Shown: positions 1 through 15,033 of the stretch, piece by piece | How the letters are laid out: the number at the start of each line of letters is the position of its first letter | Position numbering within the stretch: the stretch's first letter is position 1 | Source of the DNA: Oscheius dolichura | Lineage: Eukaryota > Nematoda > Chromadorea > Rhabditida > Rhabditidae | Assembly (NCBI GenBank): GCA_932521035.1 | Contig: OW051497.1 | Location: forward strand, 8,680,001-8,744,000 | Reading direction: 5' to 3' | Length of the DNA stretch: 64,000 nucleotides | Notes under the pieces: model-generated | The model's database searches: none | Told to the model about the DNA's origin: nothing | The model's input: the letters and a program-made list of their open reading frames with translations, nothing else | Translations under genes and position numbers: made by a program

Positions 1-2973
<2,973 letters not shown>

Positions 2974-3000
2974 CTCCCCGTTGTCGTAGAACGTCAAGTT

Positions 3001-5639
3001 CTAAACAAAGAGAATATTCTAAACATAGAAAGGGGCATGGATCAGAGGAAGCAGCGGTGACTGGCTTAATTACGAAACTTAACCAGCTGTTTGGATGGTT
3101 TAAGGGGGGCTAAGGAGGAAGTCCGGTTATGAAAGGGAATACGCCCTGGATCACATCCCGTGTTTTTAGACGAAGGGTTTTGAGCAGCGCATTTTACTAA
3201 TGGACATTTTTGAAAAGGCGCCTTGGGTCTTAGTCTTAGCCAAGCTAAAAACGAACAGATTTTTGGCCAGGGACTTGAATATGAGAGGAGATCCTGAAGA
3301 ACAAGAAAGCGTCAACTGAATAGAAAGAGAGACTGATGTTTTTAAGTAAAGGAAAGGAACATGTGTGTGGTCTAACAAACATAAACACCAGGCGGCCCCC
3401 CACTCTCAGTCTCTATCTCTCGGGGCTGACCTGTCTAACCTCGTGAACATTAGATCGGAATCGAGCGAGAGAGAGACATGAGAGGTGAGTGAATAACACG
3501 TGGTTTCAAATATTTAATCAATATCCACACACAAACTGTGCGGAAGCAAGCTAGACGATCGGCGGCAAGCACCGAGGGGGCTCTACATGCAAACACAAGC
3601 GGCAGGAAGGAGCACGGAGAGATATTACACTTTGAACTGGGATGAGTCGTAAGTTTCTCGACTTAATCATCGCTCTACATTCAAACTTTCTCGTACGTTT
3701 TTGGGCAGTGGAAAAACAATTTAATTTCAGTTTGTGTTTAGTTTTCGGGTCACTATCAGCTGATTCATTTTATCGTCCACTATCAAGAAATTTCTATTGA
3801 TCTTGTTGGTATTTTGGATGCCCTTTAGAAAAAAACAGCAACAGGGAATGGAAAGACAAAGAATATGGCCATTTGATATCCTTACAGCGCTATATATCCC
3901 GCTCTCGTACTAAAAGAAAGAATACGGTAGCGAAAAATAACTAAGCTAGTTTCCCTCTAGGATAAGTGGGCATGTTAGAAGGGCTTTAACGTCATCGTCC
4001 TGCCATAGAGAGCGTGGTAAGGATTGCCCGCCGTAATCCGAAGACGGGAAAGAGTGGAAAAGGAGAGGAGAGCAGGATACGGAATGGAAAAATCATTTAT
4101 AATCTACTATGACATCATTTTTATAGGACAAAGTAGCCCCAACCGGTTTATTTTGGGGAATACCATTCCCCCCGAAAGAATTCAGGAATTTCTCGCCTAT
4201 TTTTGTTTTAGAAGCCTCGTCCGCCCGCCCTTTCAAATTTTCGACTCATAAATTGATTCATATCGTACAAAGACGCTGAACAGGAAAATGTTAAGGGAAA
4301 CTAATCAGATTGAAATAAAGATTAGTATTTAATATATATAATGAGGGAAAGAGCCCGCCGCGTGAGCAATTAGGCAGACTAAAAAGGTGGTTGGGCGTCG
4401 ATCAATCGATAGACAGGGAGAGTACGCTAGCCGCGGCCCGTACAGCTGACCTCGTATATGTGTAGAGGCCCTTTTTAGGACGTCTCATAAAGAGGTAAGG
4501 AATGAGGCAATTGTAACACACATACGGGAAAGAGATCAGGTTGCAATGTGAGACAGGAGGAGAAAAGTCAGTCCCATATCAAAACAGGATCGGGAGACGA
4601 GAGACGTCTAGTGTCTACGTCCAACGCCAAAAGAGGTTTTTTAGTCCGACACGGTTATAATCGTTCGCAGGTTTTGAAGGTCAATGGCATGGAATGAATT
4701 CGATTAGTCTCAGGTGTTCGCTGGGGGATTGGCCTCTGCCTCCTATTCAATTTTATTTGTTTAGGCGAAGATTGTTAACTGTCCATAAAACGGAAACCGG
4801 CTACTACTCTTTCCGCAAACAAAAACAAACAATGAAATTTCAACTTGAAAAAGATTAACAGTGGCTTCCGCAAAAAAGTGCGAAGTACGCAAGGGCAAAC
4901 TTGTTGCGTTGCGTATTTGCACCCAGGAGGGGAAGCTCCTTCAAAACTAGTTTTTTCCACACACTGGGTGGTGTTCATGTTTCCACGTGCATTGTGCCCC
5001 GGAGTGGCTGGAAGCTGCTTCTATTAGCTAGACGTATAAAAAGGGATGAAAGGGGAGATTCTAAGGCAACTGACTGCTGCTGCAACAGAGTGAGCGAGAG
5101 TGACCGGCTTAAAGGCACAGGACACGCCAGTGTAACATAGCAGATTCGCAGAACTGCCGAGGCCGCTGTCGAGGAGATCAACGCAAAGCGAACGCCTCAC
5201 TCGTTCAGAGGGGACCCTTTCAATTATCTTTTCAAGTTTTCCCGTCAAGAAGGGAGTATAGTCATAACACGTCCTGTTGCAATGAGGTGGACAAGCGGAA
5301 GCTGATCTCTCTGGTCAACAAGAGTGCTCCTAAACTCGAACGGTCCAAATGGCAAACAGTGTTCCCCCTCCAAAGGATGCCAGCTAATAGAGAACGGGGA
5401 AGGGACGTCAAATTAGACAACATTTACGTTCGTGCTCTGTTGAATAGATCGGCATGCAAATGTACTACTAGTTGCCCGACGATTAGAAGTAATTGCATCG
5501 CAAAAAAGGACTAGAGCAACAGATGATTGACGTTAGGGATCTCAGGGGCTCGGCTACTCGCATCAGAAGGCGTTAGACGGGGACCTTTTGTTTTTAGAGG
5601 AAGTAATATCAAGCGTTAGGGTCGCACTAGGAATAACAA
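3001..5639. other. Intergenic, upstream of mbk-1
   Basis: No multi-exon coding chain was found on either strand. The open frames present are short, lack family-like motifs and are not flanked by consistent splice sites. The stretch probably holds the mbk-1 promoter and 5' leader, and the 3' end of the minus-strand neighbour is not here because that gene ends at 5640. A purine-rich tract with repeated GAGAGA runs lies around 3420-3480 and again near 5090-5110. Confidence 0.5.
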
Positions 5640-6997
5640 TTAAAAAGGCATCAACAGACGAAGGAGAGCGAAGAATAGACCGTCCTGATCAACTGTACTC
5701 CCGATGGGAAAATGATAGCCCCCGCTGCCGCCCTCTCCCTGATCAGCTGGGGGACTTTTCGCGTAAACATTATAACCAACCATTGCCTCATTGGATTGAT
5801 AGAAGGGGTTGATTGGCTGCTGCTGATTATGTTCATACTGATTGTCAGTCGCTGTATAATCGTTTCCAGATAGTCTGAATTCCTCTCCGTTTTGGGAGAA
5901 AAGATTAGAACAATACCCGAAAGTATCAGTCATTGACGGCTGTGTTGTGTAGTAAGGATAGGCAGACACGTCCGAAATCTGAAGTGTTCTTATCATCTTT
6001 TTTGCATCTGATAAAGGTTAGACAGCGTTCCTGGGGTCATTTTGAGCTACCCCCCGGTCTTGAAAATAGCTAACGCGGTGGGAAGGCGAAAGAGTAAAGG
6101 TGAAAAGCCCTGACACCGCGGGGATGTCACCCGGGTGATTCTGCAAAATTTCCCCATGGTTTTATTTTTGTTCCCTCTTTTTGAAAATAGTCCGCTGCGA
6201 ACAAATCCGCGATCTTCTCCGGCCTGCGACGCATTTTTTTCGCCTCGGCCTCCACTTCGTTTTATCCAATTTCTTTTGACCCCAGGTGTCTCCCAGCTGT
6301 TGGATAGACGTGCTGTTCCTGACCCATAGTACACATTCGGAAAGCATTGGCCAAAGGACGAAAGTGCATATTTTTTCCTTGGTCTGGCCCGGCGTGGGAA
6401 ACCGACCGTTTCTGTGTCCTGACTATAGCTATGCGGGTTCACGAACAGGCCAGGATTCCACTGGTGGTCGACTCTTCTCGGCTGATGACCCAGGAGGTCA
6501 TAGCCAGTGCTGGCTGTGCTCATGTGCTGCTGATTATAGGCACGAGTAGGATCCTGAAAAATGAGCTTCGTCTACTCGTCATCCTCTGATTTTAACACCG
6601 CCCCCGTGCATTTATAACCACTTGTGTGGAACAAGAAGATGTTGCTAGGGCGACAGGTTGTACCCCATTGTATAATCTTCGGCAATAGCAATTTATATAC
6701 CGGCACGAGTTGAGGAAAGGCTTCTTCAATCGATGGTAGAACTTTTTGTCGCTTCGGTGAAGGGGTCTGTGGAGGTGACGGGAGACTTATAGGTGCATCA
6801 TATTGAGCATATCGATTGATGTCCCAGATGGACAAAGCCATTCGCATCATATCCGCGTCGAAGTCATAAGACTGTTGATCCGTCTCAATTTCCTCGAGGT
6901 CTATTGGTTCCATCTTTATCGGACGTTCCCGCCTTTTCTTTCCGTTGCGGGGAGCAATTCGAATAAAAGAGGACTTGCGACGACGAGGAGGACTCAT
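5640..6997 (-). CDS. Unrecognised basic, Pro/Gln/Tyr-rich protein (possible nuclear factor)
   Basis: Three exons join in phase: 6997-6701, 6553-6407 and 5978-5640. The N-terminus is very basic (SPPRRRKSS, GKKRRERPIK, looking like nuclear localisation signals). It is followed by an acidic patch with an IKMEP motif that resembles a sumoylation consensus, then a Pro/Ser segment (LPSPPQTPSPKRQK) with possible proline-directed phosphosites. The second exon carries YNQQHM and PHSYSQDTET. The last is rich in Tyr, Asn and Gln (NQQQPINPFYQ) and ends in a hydrophobic LLRLLMPF tail. No DNA-binding fold was recognised. The composition suggests a transcriptional regulator, which is inference only. The first exon opens after a TTTAG at about 7016, so a 5' exon or trans-splicing is possible. 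The link across 5979-6406 is the least certain: its 428-bp intron is unusually long for this window, and the final codons could be read-through past a real donor. Confidence 0.45.
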
Positions 6998-9900
6998 ATG
7001 TGTTTGTCTCAATCTAAATGCCTAGTGTCATTTGATTTAAGTAGAGAGTGGGGGACGAGGATGAGGAGGAGGTAGGTGGAGGAAGATTATATAAGGTGAC
7101 AAAATATGAGGGCAAGTAACGCTCACGATGTCGAGAGAGTAAGCTCCTCCCATTAGGAAGCCGATAGGAAAAAAAAACCCAAAAAAGAGAATGTGGACGA
7201 GCATGCGGGATAACGAAGTGAAGCGAATGAGACATTGGCAAAAGAAGTACGTGGATAATTGGCATGCGCCATGACAAAACAGCATACGCTTTTCCCTCCT
7301 GTCTCTCGCTTCCAAGTCTCCCTACTGATTATCACTTTCCAGGCAGCTTTTTTCGCTTCTCTATGGGGCCGTATAGTAGGGGCATTTCAGTCAGTGTTCC
7401 CCCTTGACGTATTATAAGCCCCGTCTACTTTTTGGGCTAATATTCTCTTTCCCATTCTCGCGGGTGCGAGAGACTATTGGAAAAATTAAAAAAACGAGAA
7501 GCGCATGGAGGAAGAGAAAACGACTGAACGGACGCGGAGGGGGGATTTATAGATGACCCGGGCAAAAAAAGCCTATATGACTCGGGCTGCACTGTTGCTG
7601 GCGGCAACGATATTTGGTGGCAAATGACAGCTTGTTTAGAGATTTATAGGCACATCTAAAATCAAGCGTTCTGATTCAAAACTAAGGGCTGGGGAGGAAA
7701 AGAGAAGGGCGGATTGAGAGAAGAATTGGATATGTGGACTCAGAAACGAGGATTGTATCCTCCTCCTCCCCCCTCCTCTGACGTCTAACAATCTAATTAA
7801 CCTTCTCTTCACAAAAATTGTAGCGGCACACTCTTGGTTTGTTTGAGACCAGGCCAGTGATAAAGAAATGTGGAGGGAAAAGGTTAGATAGCAGTCGAGG
7901 GCACCAGCCGACCAGCCGTCTCAGCAATGAGTCAAAAAGAGCGGTTCTTTTTACTCGCTAGGCCAAGGGAAAGAAAAAAATAGAAGCGGCCGTGTGTGAA
8001 AGACAGAGATGTTGGTTTTCCCTGATGAGACTAACAATTACAACGGCGGGAGGATGATGATGATGATGGCGGTGGCACATTTTAGTAGGTACTTTCAAAT
8101 GGCTGTTTACTGGACGGGGAGAGTGGGAAGGAGGACGCGGTGGGCATTGGACCAGGCGTTTTTAGACGAGTATCAAATTTAGGCCATGATTTATTACTTT
8201 AAAACGAGAAGAGAGCTCGGGCGTTCCCGCCAGAAACTCCTACCTCGGCTGCTTGATGACACCGTAACTATTTGAGGGAGGGAGAAAAGAGGCCGAACTG
8301 CGTGGGGATATTGTGCCTGCCTGGCTCTGCAGGAGTAGCTACATGTAATCATAAATCCAAAGCTGGCATCTGGTAATTCGCGAGATGATGCGAAGACTAA
8401 TATGCTGTGATTGAAACCTTATAGGAAATGAAACGTATCAATTGAGCCCTCTCCCTCTCTCTCTCTCAAGGGCATTTAGTCAAGCAGAAAATGTGGCTAT
8501 GAAAAGAAAGGAGAGCACCTTTGAGAAACGACGCGGGGACCTAGTACCACCGGCTTTTTCTCTCGCATTAAAAGGTGATCGATGAGGATAACAAATGCAA
8601 AACGGCTCTCTCTGGAAGTATCCAATTGTAGAGAAGGGCAAGAAGTGAAAGACGAGGAGCTGTAGTTGTGGGCTGTTGTAACTGACGTTCTCAGGCAGAG
8701 AGATGCATAATGAGTCGTTGTGGTGACAAATAATACGATTCACGACGGTCTTTCTCACAGTTTATTATCGCTGACCGACCGTGTATCCGCGAGTCATTGC
8801 ACATTGTGCGTTCTGCCTAGTCTGCTTACACAATTGTCTATGGCAGACCACCCATAAAAGGGAATAACAACTAACCTCTAGGACGACTCCTTGTGCCATT
8901 GCTGACGGTGCATTCGATCCAATAACCTGAAAATGTAACAATCGGTAATGAGTCACAAGATGCAAAAAAGCTGGAACTAAGAGAGGAGAGTGAAAGTGAC
9001 CCTAGCAGCTGATGGTCGGCTGGCCAGTTGACGTCAAACGGGAACAAGGAGGAGGCAAACGGGGAACTATGGATGGGAGGGACCAGCTGATGGCCGAGGG
9101 GGCAAGGTTGAATCCCAAGACTTTCCAGTTAACTTATGACTCCAGTTTGAAAATAGGGCGGGTTGTTTTGAGGATAAAAGGAAAGAAAACAATAACAAGG
9201 CAATACCCATCTGCTCGGGCTTTATTTCCTGAACTTCAGAACTCTTGCAAGAAAATTGGTGTGTTGGATGCAGTGAAATGCGGGCTGTGCCAGTCTCAAT
9301 CATCTCGCCTCTATTAATTTGCAAAAAATGTGGGGCGGCATGATAATAGCTATGGATGGCTCTAGAATCACACGTAATTGATACCAACATACACATGTGC
9401 TACTCTGTGTATTCTTGTGATGTGTTCAATGTGGTATCGATGGGATTGAACACGTTGCAATTGCTTTAAAGGACTGTCAGAGACATAGGAACGTTACTGT
9501 AAGAGAGAATCCATTAAAACTGTGAGAACGGGACTCTTTATATGAAGCTTTTAGCAGAAAGGAGGCTAGGTTTTTTATCTGAGCTTGAACGTAGCCCGAG
9601 AACGTCGAAGCAAGGGAGCGGAAGCTGAGGTCTCAGGCTATTCAAGATACTGTTGAGAACGAAGGAATTCGAACGCTATGAGATAGATGCCCTCTTCGGG
9701 TCACGAGTTTTAATTATCCTCAACAGTCCTTTCAAAAGAGGCGTAATGATAAATAAGAAGGTTAAAACTGTGTTAAAACATCGCAATCAAATCTTTTTGA
9801 AAGTCGCATTGGCGGTAATTGTTGCCAAAAGGAGCAGGTGACAATGCCAGCTAACTGTTCCATGACGTTTACACAGAGGTCTTATGGGGCTGTTTCTCTT

Positions 9901-12328
9901 CCAGGGAGTACAATAAGCCTCCACGAAAACAGACGCCCACCGGATAAGGTTCAGGAGATGGAAAGGTATTACAAACGACTATCCGATTCGAGAACAAAAG
10001 CATTGCGTGTGACAGATTACAATAGAAAAAAGACTGTATTAATGGGATAAACAATAAGGACCGAAAGATCTGGCCCCCGCCCCTTTGATGTCAATACGGT
10101 GATCAGACGATAGGGAAAATATTACCCCATCGCGTTCCTGAACGAGGCTCTAGGCATAGAAAGCGAACCGTAATTGATTTTTTGCCGGAAATGCGCAAGC
10201 ACAACGTTTGCTTTTACGAAATCTGGTTTTCTTTAAGGAAAGGAACATGGGGACAACAGTAAACAACATAACAATCATGTTTTAGAGATTAGACGAACGC
10301 TTGTCTTTGGCAGGGTGCTGGTTTGAAAGGCGAGACACAGAGGCAGTTAGTTCAGTTCAAAAGACCGGCAAACACTGTCATATGGCTAAATGGGGAGGAG
10401 GCAGGGGTTTAAGGGGAAACGTGTGTATCAGCGTGTAGGTAGAGATATTTTTAAATAGGGTGTGAAGGAAGGCAGATGAATAAAAGGAAGGAATGTAGGG
10501 GTCACCAGGGATAATTTGGAGAGCTTTAGATAGAATCTCAAGAGAAACTGGAATTAACAAGCAGATCTCTGGAACAGACAAGATTTGTGCAGATTTGGAA
10601 GATACTAGGGCCAAAATCGATATGTGAAGAAACCCTATTATGCCTTTTTCTTGATAAAGGGCGAAGAGAATGAGATAAAAAATAAAGCAACGAAAACGAT
10701 TAGAAATTACGCGGGATAATAGAAATTAGCGGTGAAAATGGCAACACGTTGAATATGTCTATGGAAACGAGCGAAAAATGCCACGTAGAAAGGCTCAGGC
10801 GGGACGGGGTGGCCTGTCGACGGTGCACTAACTAGGCTGTCACTGTTTCAAAAAGCAAATACACGCAAAATTAATCTTTGCCTTGCCGGAAATGGACCAA
10901 AATTCAGCGGGTTTGTTTTATCAAGGCAGTGGGAGCAGGAGAATATTGCGAAAGAGCGGTAAATTGTAAAAACGACCTGACACCTCATTGTGAAACGAAC
11001 ACGTCGCTAAAATCCCAACAGCTGTTATTTCTGTAAAAAGAAACTTAATGAAATCGTAATTAAATGCGTGGTAAGGAATTGGCAACATTAAACGTGTTCG
11101 ATTAGGCGCGAAAGACACACAAGGCAGTAGTGCCCCCTGTCCGTGGTATCAATCAGTTACGTGTATCGTAAATAAAGCCGAACACGGCGAACGAAATGTT
11201 ACAAGCTGAGATTTCTCATAAGAACAACGGAAGAACATGCGAAAGTCGGAAAGGATGAAAATAAGAGGTTGAAATTGTTCACAGAATGGTCTTAGCCTCT
11301 TTCCGGTTTCAGTGGACCCCCGTTCCTATCTCAAAGCAAACATGTGAGCAACAGCTGGTAGGAAAGTGGACAATTCAAATGGTCACGTGAACGTGTGCCC
11401 TGAGGTGCTCTAAAAACAGCTTCACAGGGGTAGAAATTGGACTGGCGCCAACGTAACCGCGTCGCGACCGCTCGCAGCTGACCGCCAAAATTTCAAGAGG
11501 AATTTTTAAAAGCAAATATGAAAATAAGGAATCATTAAATACAAAAACTATTTCGGCGAAAATGTCTGATAATTCATTAAAGGCAAATGTTAATTTTCCT
11601 GTGCTGTCCAGACTCCCTTAGAACCAAGAGATTTCACATAAACCACTGGCCGAAATAGAAAAATCCCAATAATTTGCGACAAAGACCATTTTGAGAAATT
11701 TTCTGATGACATATTTCTAAATATTGCTCAAGAAGGAATGTACTAATTATGGAGAAAAGTGAACGCGTACAAAAGAAATGGATATACTGTAACCCTGGCT
11801 TGAATTCCGTTTTTGATTAGGCATGTTGTGGATGTTAAGAAAGCATACAAACAATTTCCCTGGGTTGCCCTATTGAATTGAAAAATCTTTGTACGTTAAA
11901 ACATGGGAAACCTCCTGAATTTCAGTTTATTACCATCTTTTGCAAAACTGCCCGTTTTGCGGGATATACGCAATGGCACAGAGCCGCGGCTTGAGAGAAG
12001 AGAGGGGTAATTTTATGGCAAAACTTTTACAGTAGCTGAAGAGGATATCTAGTAAACAGTGATGGCGCATGTTCATAATTAGCTGACATAGCAAGGTATA
12101 ACTAGAGCTCTCATGTAAAAATAGAACGGTGATAAGCCCATAAATCGTAGATTTCCAGCTTGTCATTGTTTGGTTTGACTGTGCAAGGATCTATGAATGG
12201 GGAAGAATATTGGTCTGTTTTGAACAATACATAAAATGACGTTTAACATCATTCTGAATCATTTATCTGTCTGGGCTTCCTTTATAAGGTGAGCCCTTCC
12301 AGTAAAAGCACGCGAAAGTTACCGCATA
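6998..12328. other. Gene-poor intergenic stretch (5.3 kb) with one exon-like segment
   Basis: No gene could be built. Small open frames occur, for example 9012-9317 and 9838-10050 on plus, but they have no recognisable motif and no consistent splice partners. One short segment on minus, 8926-8876, has a good acceptor (TTTTCAG) and donor (GTTAG) and is open for 17 codons (VIGSNAPSAMAQGVVLE). It could be an isolated upstream exon of the gene at 5640-6997, but the reading phase does not match that gene's first identified exon, so it is left unassigned. A CT-rich run lies at about 8450-8468. Confidence 0.4.
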
Positions 12329-14139
12329 ATGTTATTGTTACTCTTTGCTGTATCCACCGCACTGGCGGCGTATGCTCCAGACCTTGTTAAAAATCTACCT
12401 GGAGCTAATTTCACCCTCACTTTCAAACATTATTCTGGTTATGTTCAACCCAATTCGACCAAGTTTTTCCACTATTGGTAGGTCTTCCCTTTCTCAGAGA
12501 CATAAATCCAGGCTAACGGAGTCGATGCAGACCCCTTCCACTGATCCTCTCCTTCTCTGGCTCAATGGCGGACCAGGATGCTCTTCTGTTGGGGGTGAGC
12601 CTGTATATTCTTTCCGCCTTATCCAATATCTAGGACTGATTGAAGAGAATGGTCCGTTCCATGTGGCAGACTTCGGGAACACGGTTTATCTCAACAAATA
12701 TGCTTGGAATAAGTTTGCTAACGTGCTCTTCCTCGAGACTCCTGCCGGCGTCGGATATTCTTATTCTACCAAAGGCGTCATAGCCACAGGAGACGACCAA
12801 GTAGCTATAGATAACTATAATGCCCTGGTATTTTCTTCTCAACTTGCTATCTCCCATTCTATTCATTTAGTTGGACTTTTTAAAGAAGTTCCCGGAATAT
12901 AAAGGAAGAGACTTCTTCATCACAGGGGAAAGCTATGCCGGGGTTTATCTTCCGACTCTGGCGCTGCACCTTCTCAGTGACAAAGCCAATTTCCCTAACT
13001 TTAAGGTTGGCTTAGGTTGGTCCCAATCGATGTAATAATTATAAAGGGAATGGCTATTGGAAACGGCTTGCTGGAACATTCGTCTATATACTACAGGACC
13101 CTTATCCCTCTCTTATACTATCATGGCCTGATCAGAGACGAGTAGGACACCTTGTTTTGGACCCTACCGTAATCCCCATAACAACAGACTGTACACCCGC
13201 TTACGATCTGACTGTTGTAACGGGAATATTGAGACGTGTAATGTGCGAGCCGAGCTCCATGACCCCAACTGTACGGTTATGATCAAAGATGCCATGGGAT
13301 CAGCCAAGATTTTGGATCGCTACAATCTTTATGGCGCTTGCTACCTCGATGGAGTCCAGCTTCAGAGTAAGGAAGAATTTATTGTGAATTCTAACATGAA
13401 GCGGATGGGACTGGCTCCGCTAGAGAAAAAGACGTCGATCGCTGCCAATAACACAACCGTAGGATGGAAACGAGTGTAAGCAAAAGTTGGTTTTTTCAGG
13501 CAACCCCTCTCTGTGCCCAAACTAGCAACACCTACAGGTATATGAATAGAGCTGATGTCCGCACTGCCCTTCACATTCCTTCTTCCGTTCATAAATGGGC
13601 GTTTTGCAGGTATAGGGTACATAACACCTTCAAAATTTTGAATATACAGTAAAGAGGTCAGCCTCAACTACACCGAGAAGTACCCCAATATGGCAAAACA
13701 TATCCAGAACATTTCGTCAGCTGAAGTCAAGGTTGGCCCTCCCTCTTATAGTGAGCACCTATATTTTAGATCCTGATCTACAATGGTGACGCGGACACAG
13801 TAAATTAAAATTATAGGTTCACTCTTTTTATATTCTAGGTATGCAACCATGTAATGAACATGCAATTTGTGGCCGGTCTTAATAAGACTGTTCTGGGCAT
13901 TATAAGCGTCAACCAACCGTGGACATACAAGAACGAGAAACCGAAGGTCGCCGGGTTCATGACCCAGTACTCTGGAAGTATGATTGCCTGGTCTACTAGA
14001 TAACATTTCTTTAGACTTGGACTTCTTGACTGTGAGAGGAAGTGGCCACTATGTGCCCCGGGACAAGCCGAAGGAATCCCTCCAGATGATCTACAACTTC
14101 ATCAAGGGAAACAACTACTCCGACCCAACTCCGTTCTAA
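12329..14139 (+). CDS. Serine carboxypeptidase, peptidase family S10 (cathepsin A-like), complete
   Basis: Secreted or lysosomal exopeptidase removing C-terminal residues. Eleven exons: 12329-12477, 12512-12594, 12634-12827, 12871-13005, 13047-13141, 13188-13458, 13500-13609, 13650-13731, 13770-13799, 13839-13977, 14015-14139. The start encodes a signal peptide ([14 protein letters not shown]). The S10 landmarks all appear in order: [36 protein letters not shown], the nucleophile motif [20 protein letters not shown], the Asp motif [10 protein letters not shown] and the His motif GSGHYVP. The triad is therefore intact. The protein is about 470 residues, normal for the family. Most introns are 37-46 nt; the first reads as only 34 nt. 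A poly(A) signal follows 11 nt after the stop. It is a relative of the S10 gene at 61446, but that one is a longer multidomain protein. Confidence 0.93.
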
Positions 14140-14149
14140 TTATTGTCTG

Positions 14150-14155
14150 AATAAA
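14150..14155 (+). terminator. Poly(A) signal AATAAA of the carboxypeptidase gene
   Basis: AATAAA begins 11 nt after the TAA stop at 14137-14139, giving an unusually short 3' untranslated region, which is common in nematodes. Confidence 0.7.
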
Positions 14156-15033
14156 CGATGGTTTTATTAAAATGGATCTAACATAGGCAAGCGGAAACAC
14201 ACTCGTGAGTTCGCTTTATTGTAGAATTCATAGCGAAAGGTATTCGTCTCTTTTCGACGTCATTCCACAAAAGCTGGATCGTATTGGCTGCAACAACTTC
14301 CAATAATGGATTCGCCGTTTCTTTTAAAGTTCTCCATTGACAGCCCAAGCAAGATAGATCATCATCTTTGTCTGAAAAAGTCCATATTTCATTATGCAGT
14401 GCTAGGTTTTCTTTACCCACCCCCACTTTTTAATGCTGCCGATTTGCTTTCAATTAGCGGGTTCACCTCCGGATCCTTTCTCCTTACTTTCTCCGCCGAG
14501 AATCAGGTCGGATAAATGTCTTATGTCCGTCTTCAACAAAAACATAACAGGAGCCTGACAGATAACCTGAGAGAGGGCGGTTTGCATCCCGTGGATCGCT
14601 CTTGCGGAACGCCGTCGACACCCAAGCCTCCAAAAAACTATCTGCAGTTGTTCTTCCCGTGTCACCTCCGGGTGTCTGTCGCTCGTCGTCCACCTCGGGA
14701 CATATTTCTCCGCGGATCACTGATCACAGTAGTTTACAGTCCAGTTTTTAACATTCTTATCCTCCCGGTGGAAAAGAATTATCTAATTGCTGGGTTCAAT
14801 CAAATTTGAAACGACTGTTAAGATCTAAGCCGTAATCAGTGGACTGTTGCTGACAGTAGTGCGGTCCACTGACCGAATTCTCTACGCCCGCCCGACTATT
14901 TCACTTTCATGATAACTGAAACTCACCGAACGACAGATCTCGCGCAATCCGTTCCTTATCAATGATTTCGAATTGCCCAATCATCCCTCCTCCGTCTTCA
15001 CTTCTTTTACAATGGGAATTTTTTTTTCAGGAG
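14156..15033. other. Intergenic between the carboxypeptidase and the secreted Cys/Thr-rich protein
   Basis: No splice-consistent coding chain was seen on either strand. It presumably contains the promoter and leader of the gene starting at 15034. A T-run followed by CAG lies at 15021-15030, four bases before that ATG, and fits a trans-splice acceptor. Confidence 0.45.

Noticed and set aside
9012-10050. Plus-strand ORFs of 60-101 codons in the 7-12 kb desert
   Set aside because: They lack family motifs, do not join through splice sites in phase and have unremarkable composition.
13474-13499. A 26-nt intron in the carboxypeptidase gene
   Set aside because: An earlier donor at 13459 gives a normal 41-nt intron in the same phase and a better match to the family.
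14178-14426. 82-codon minus-strand ORF downstream of the carboxypeptidase
   Set aside because: No motif, no splice context and overlap with open frames on the other strand; judged to be chance.
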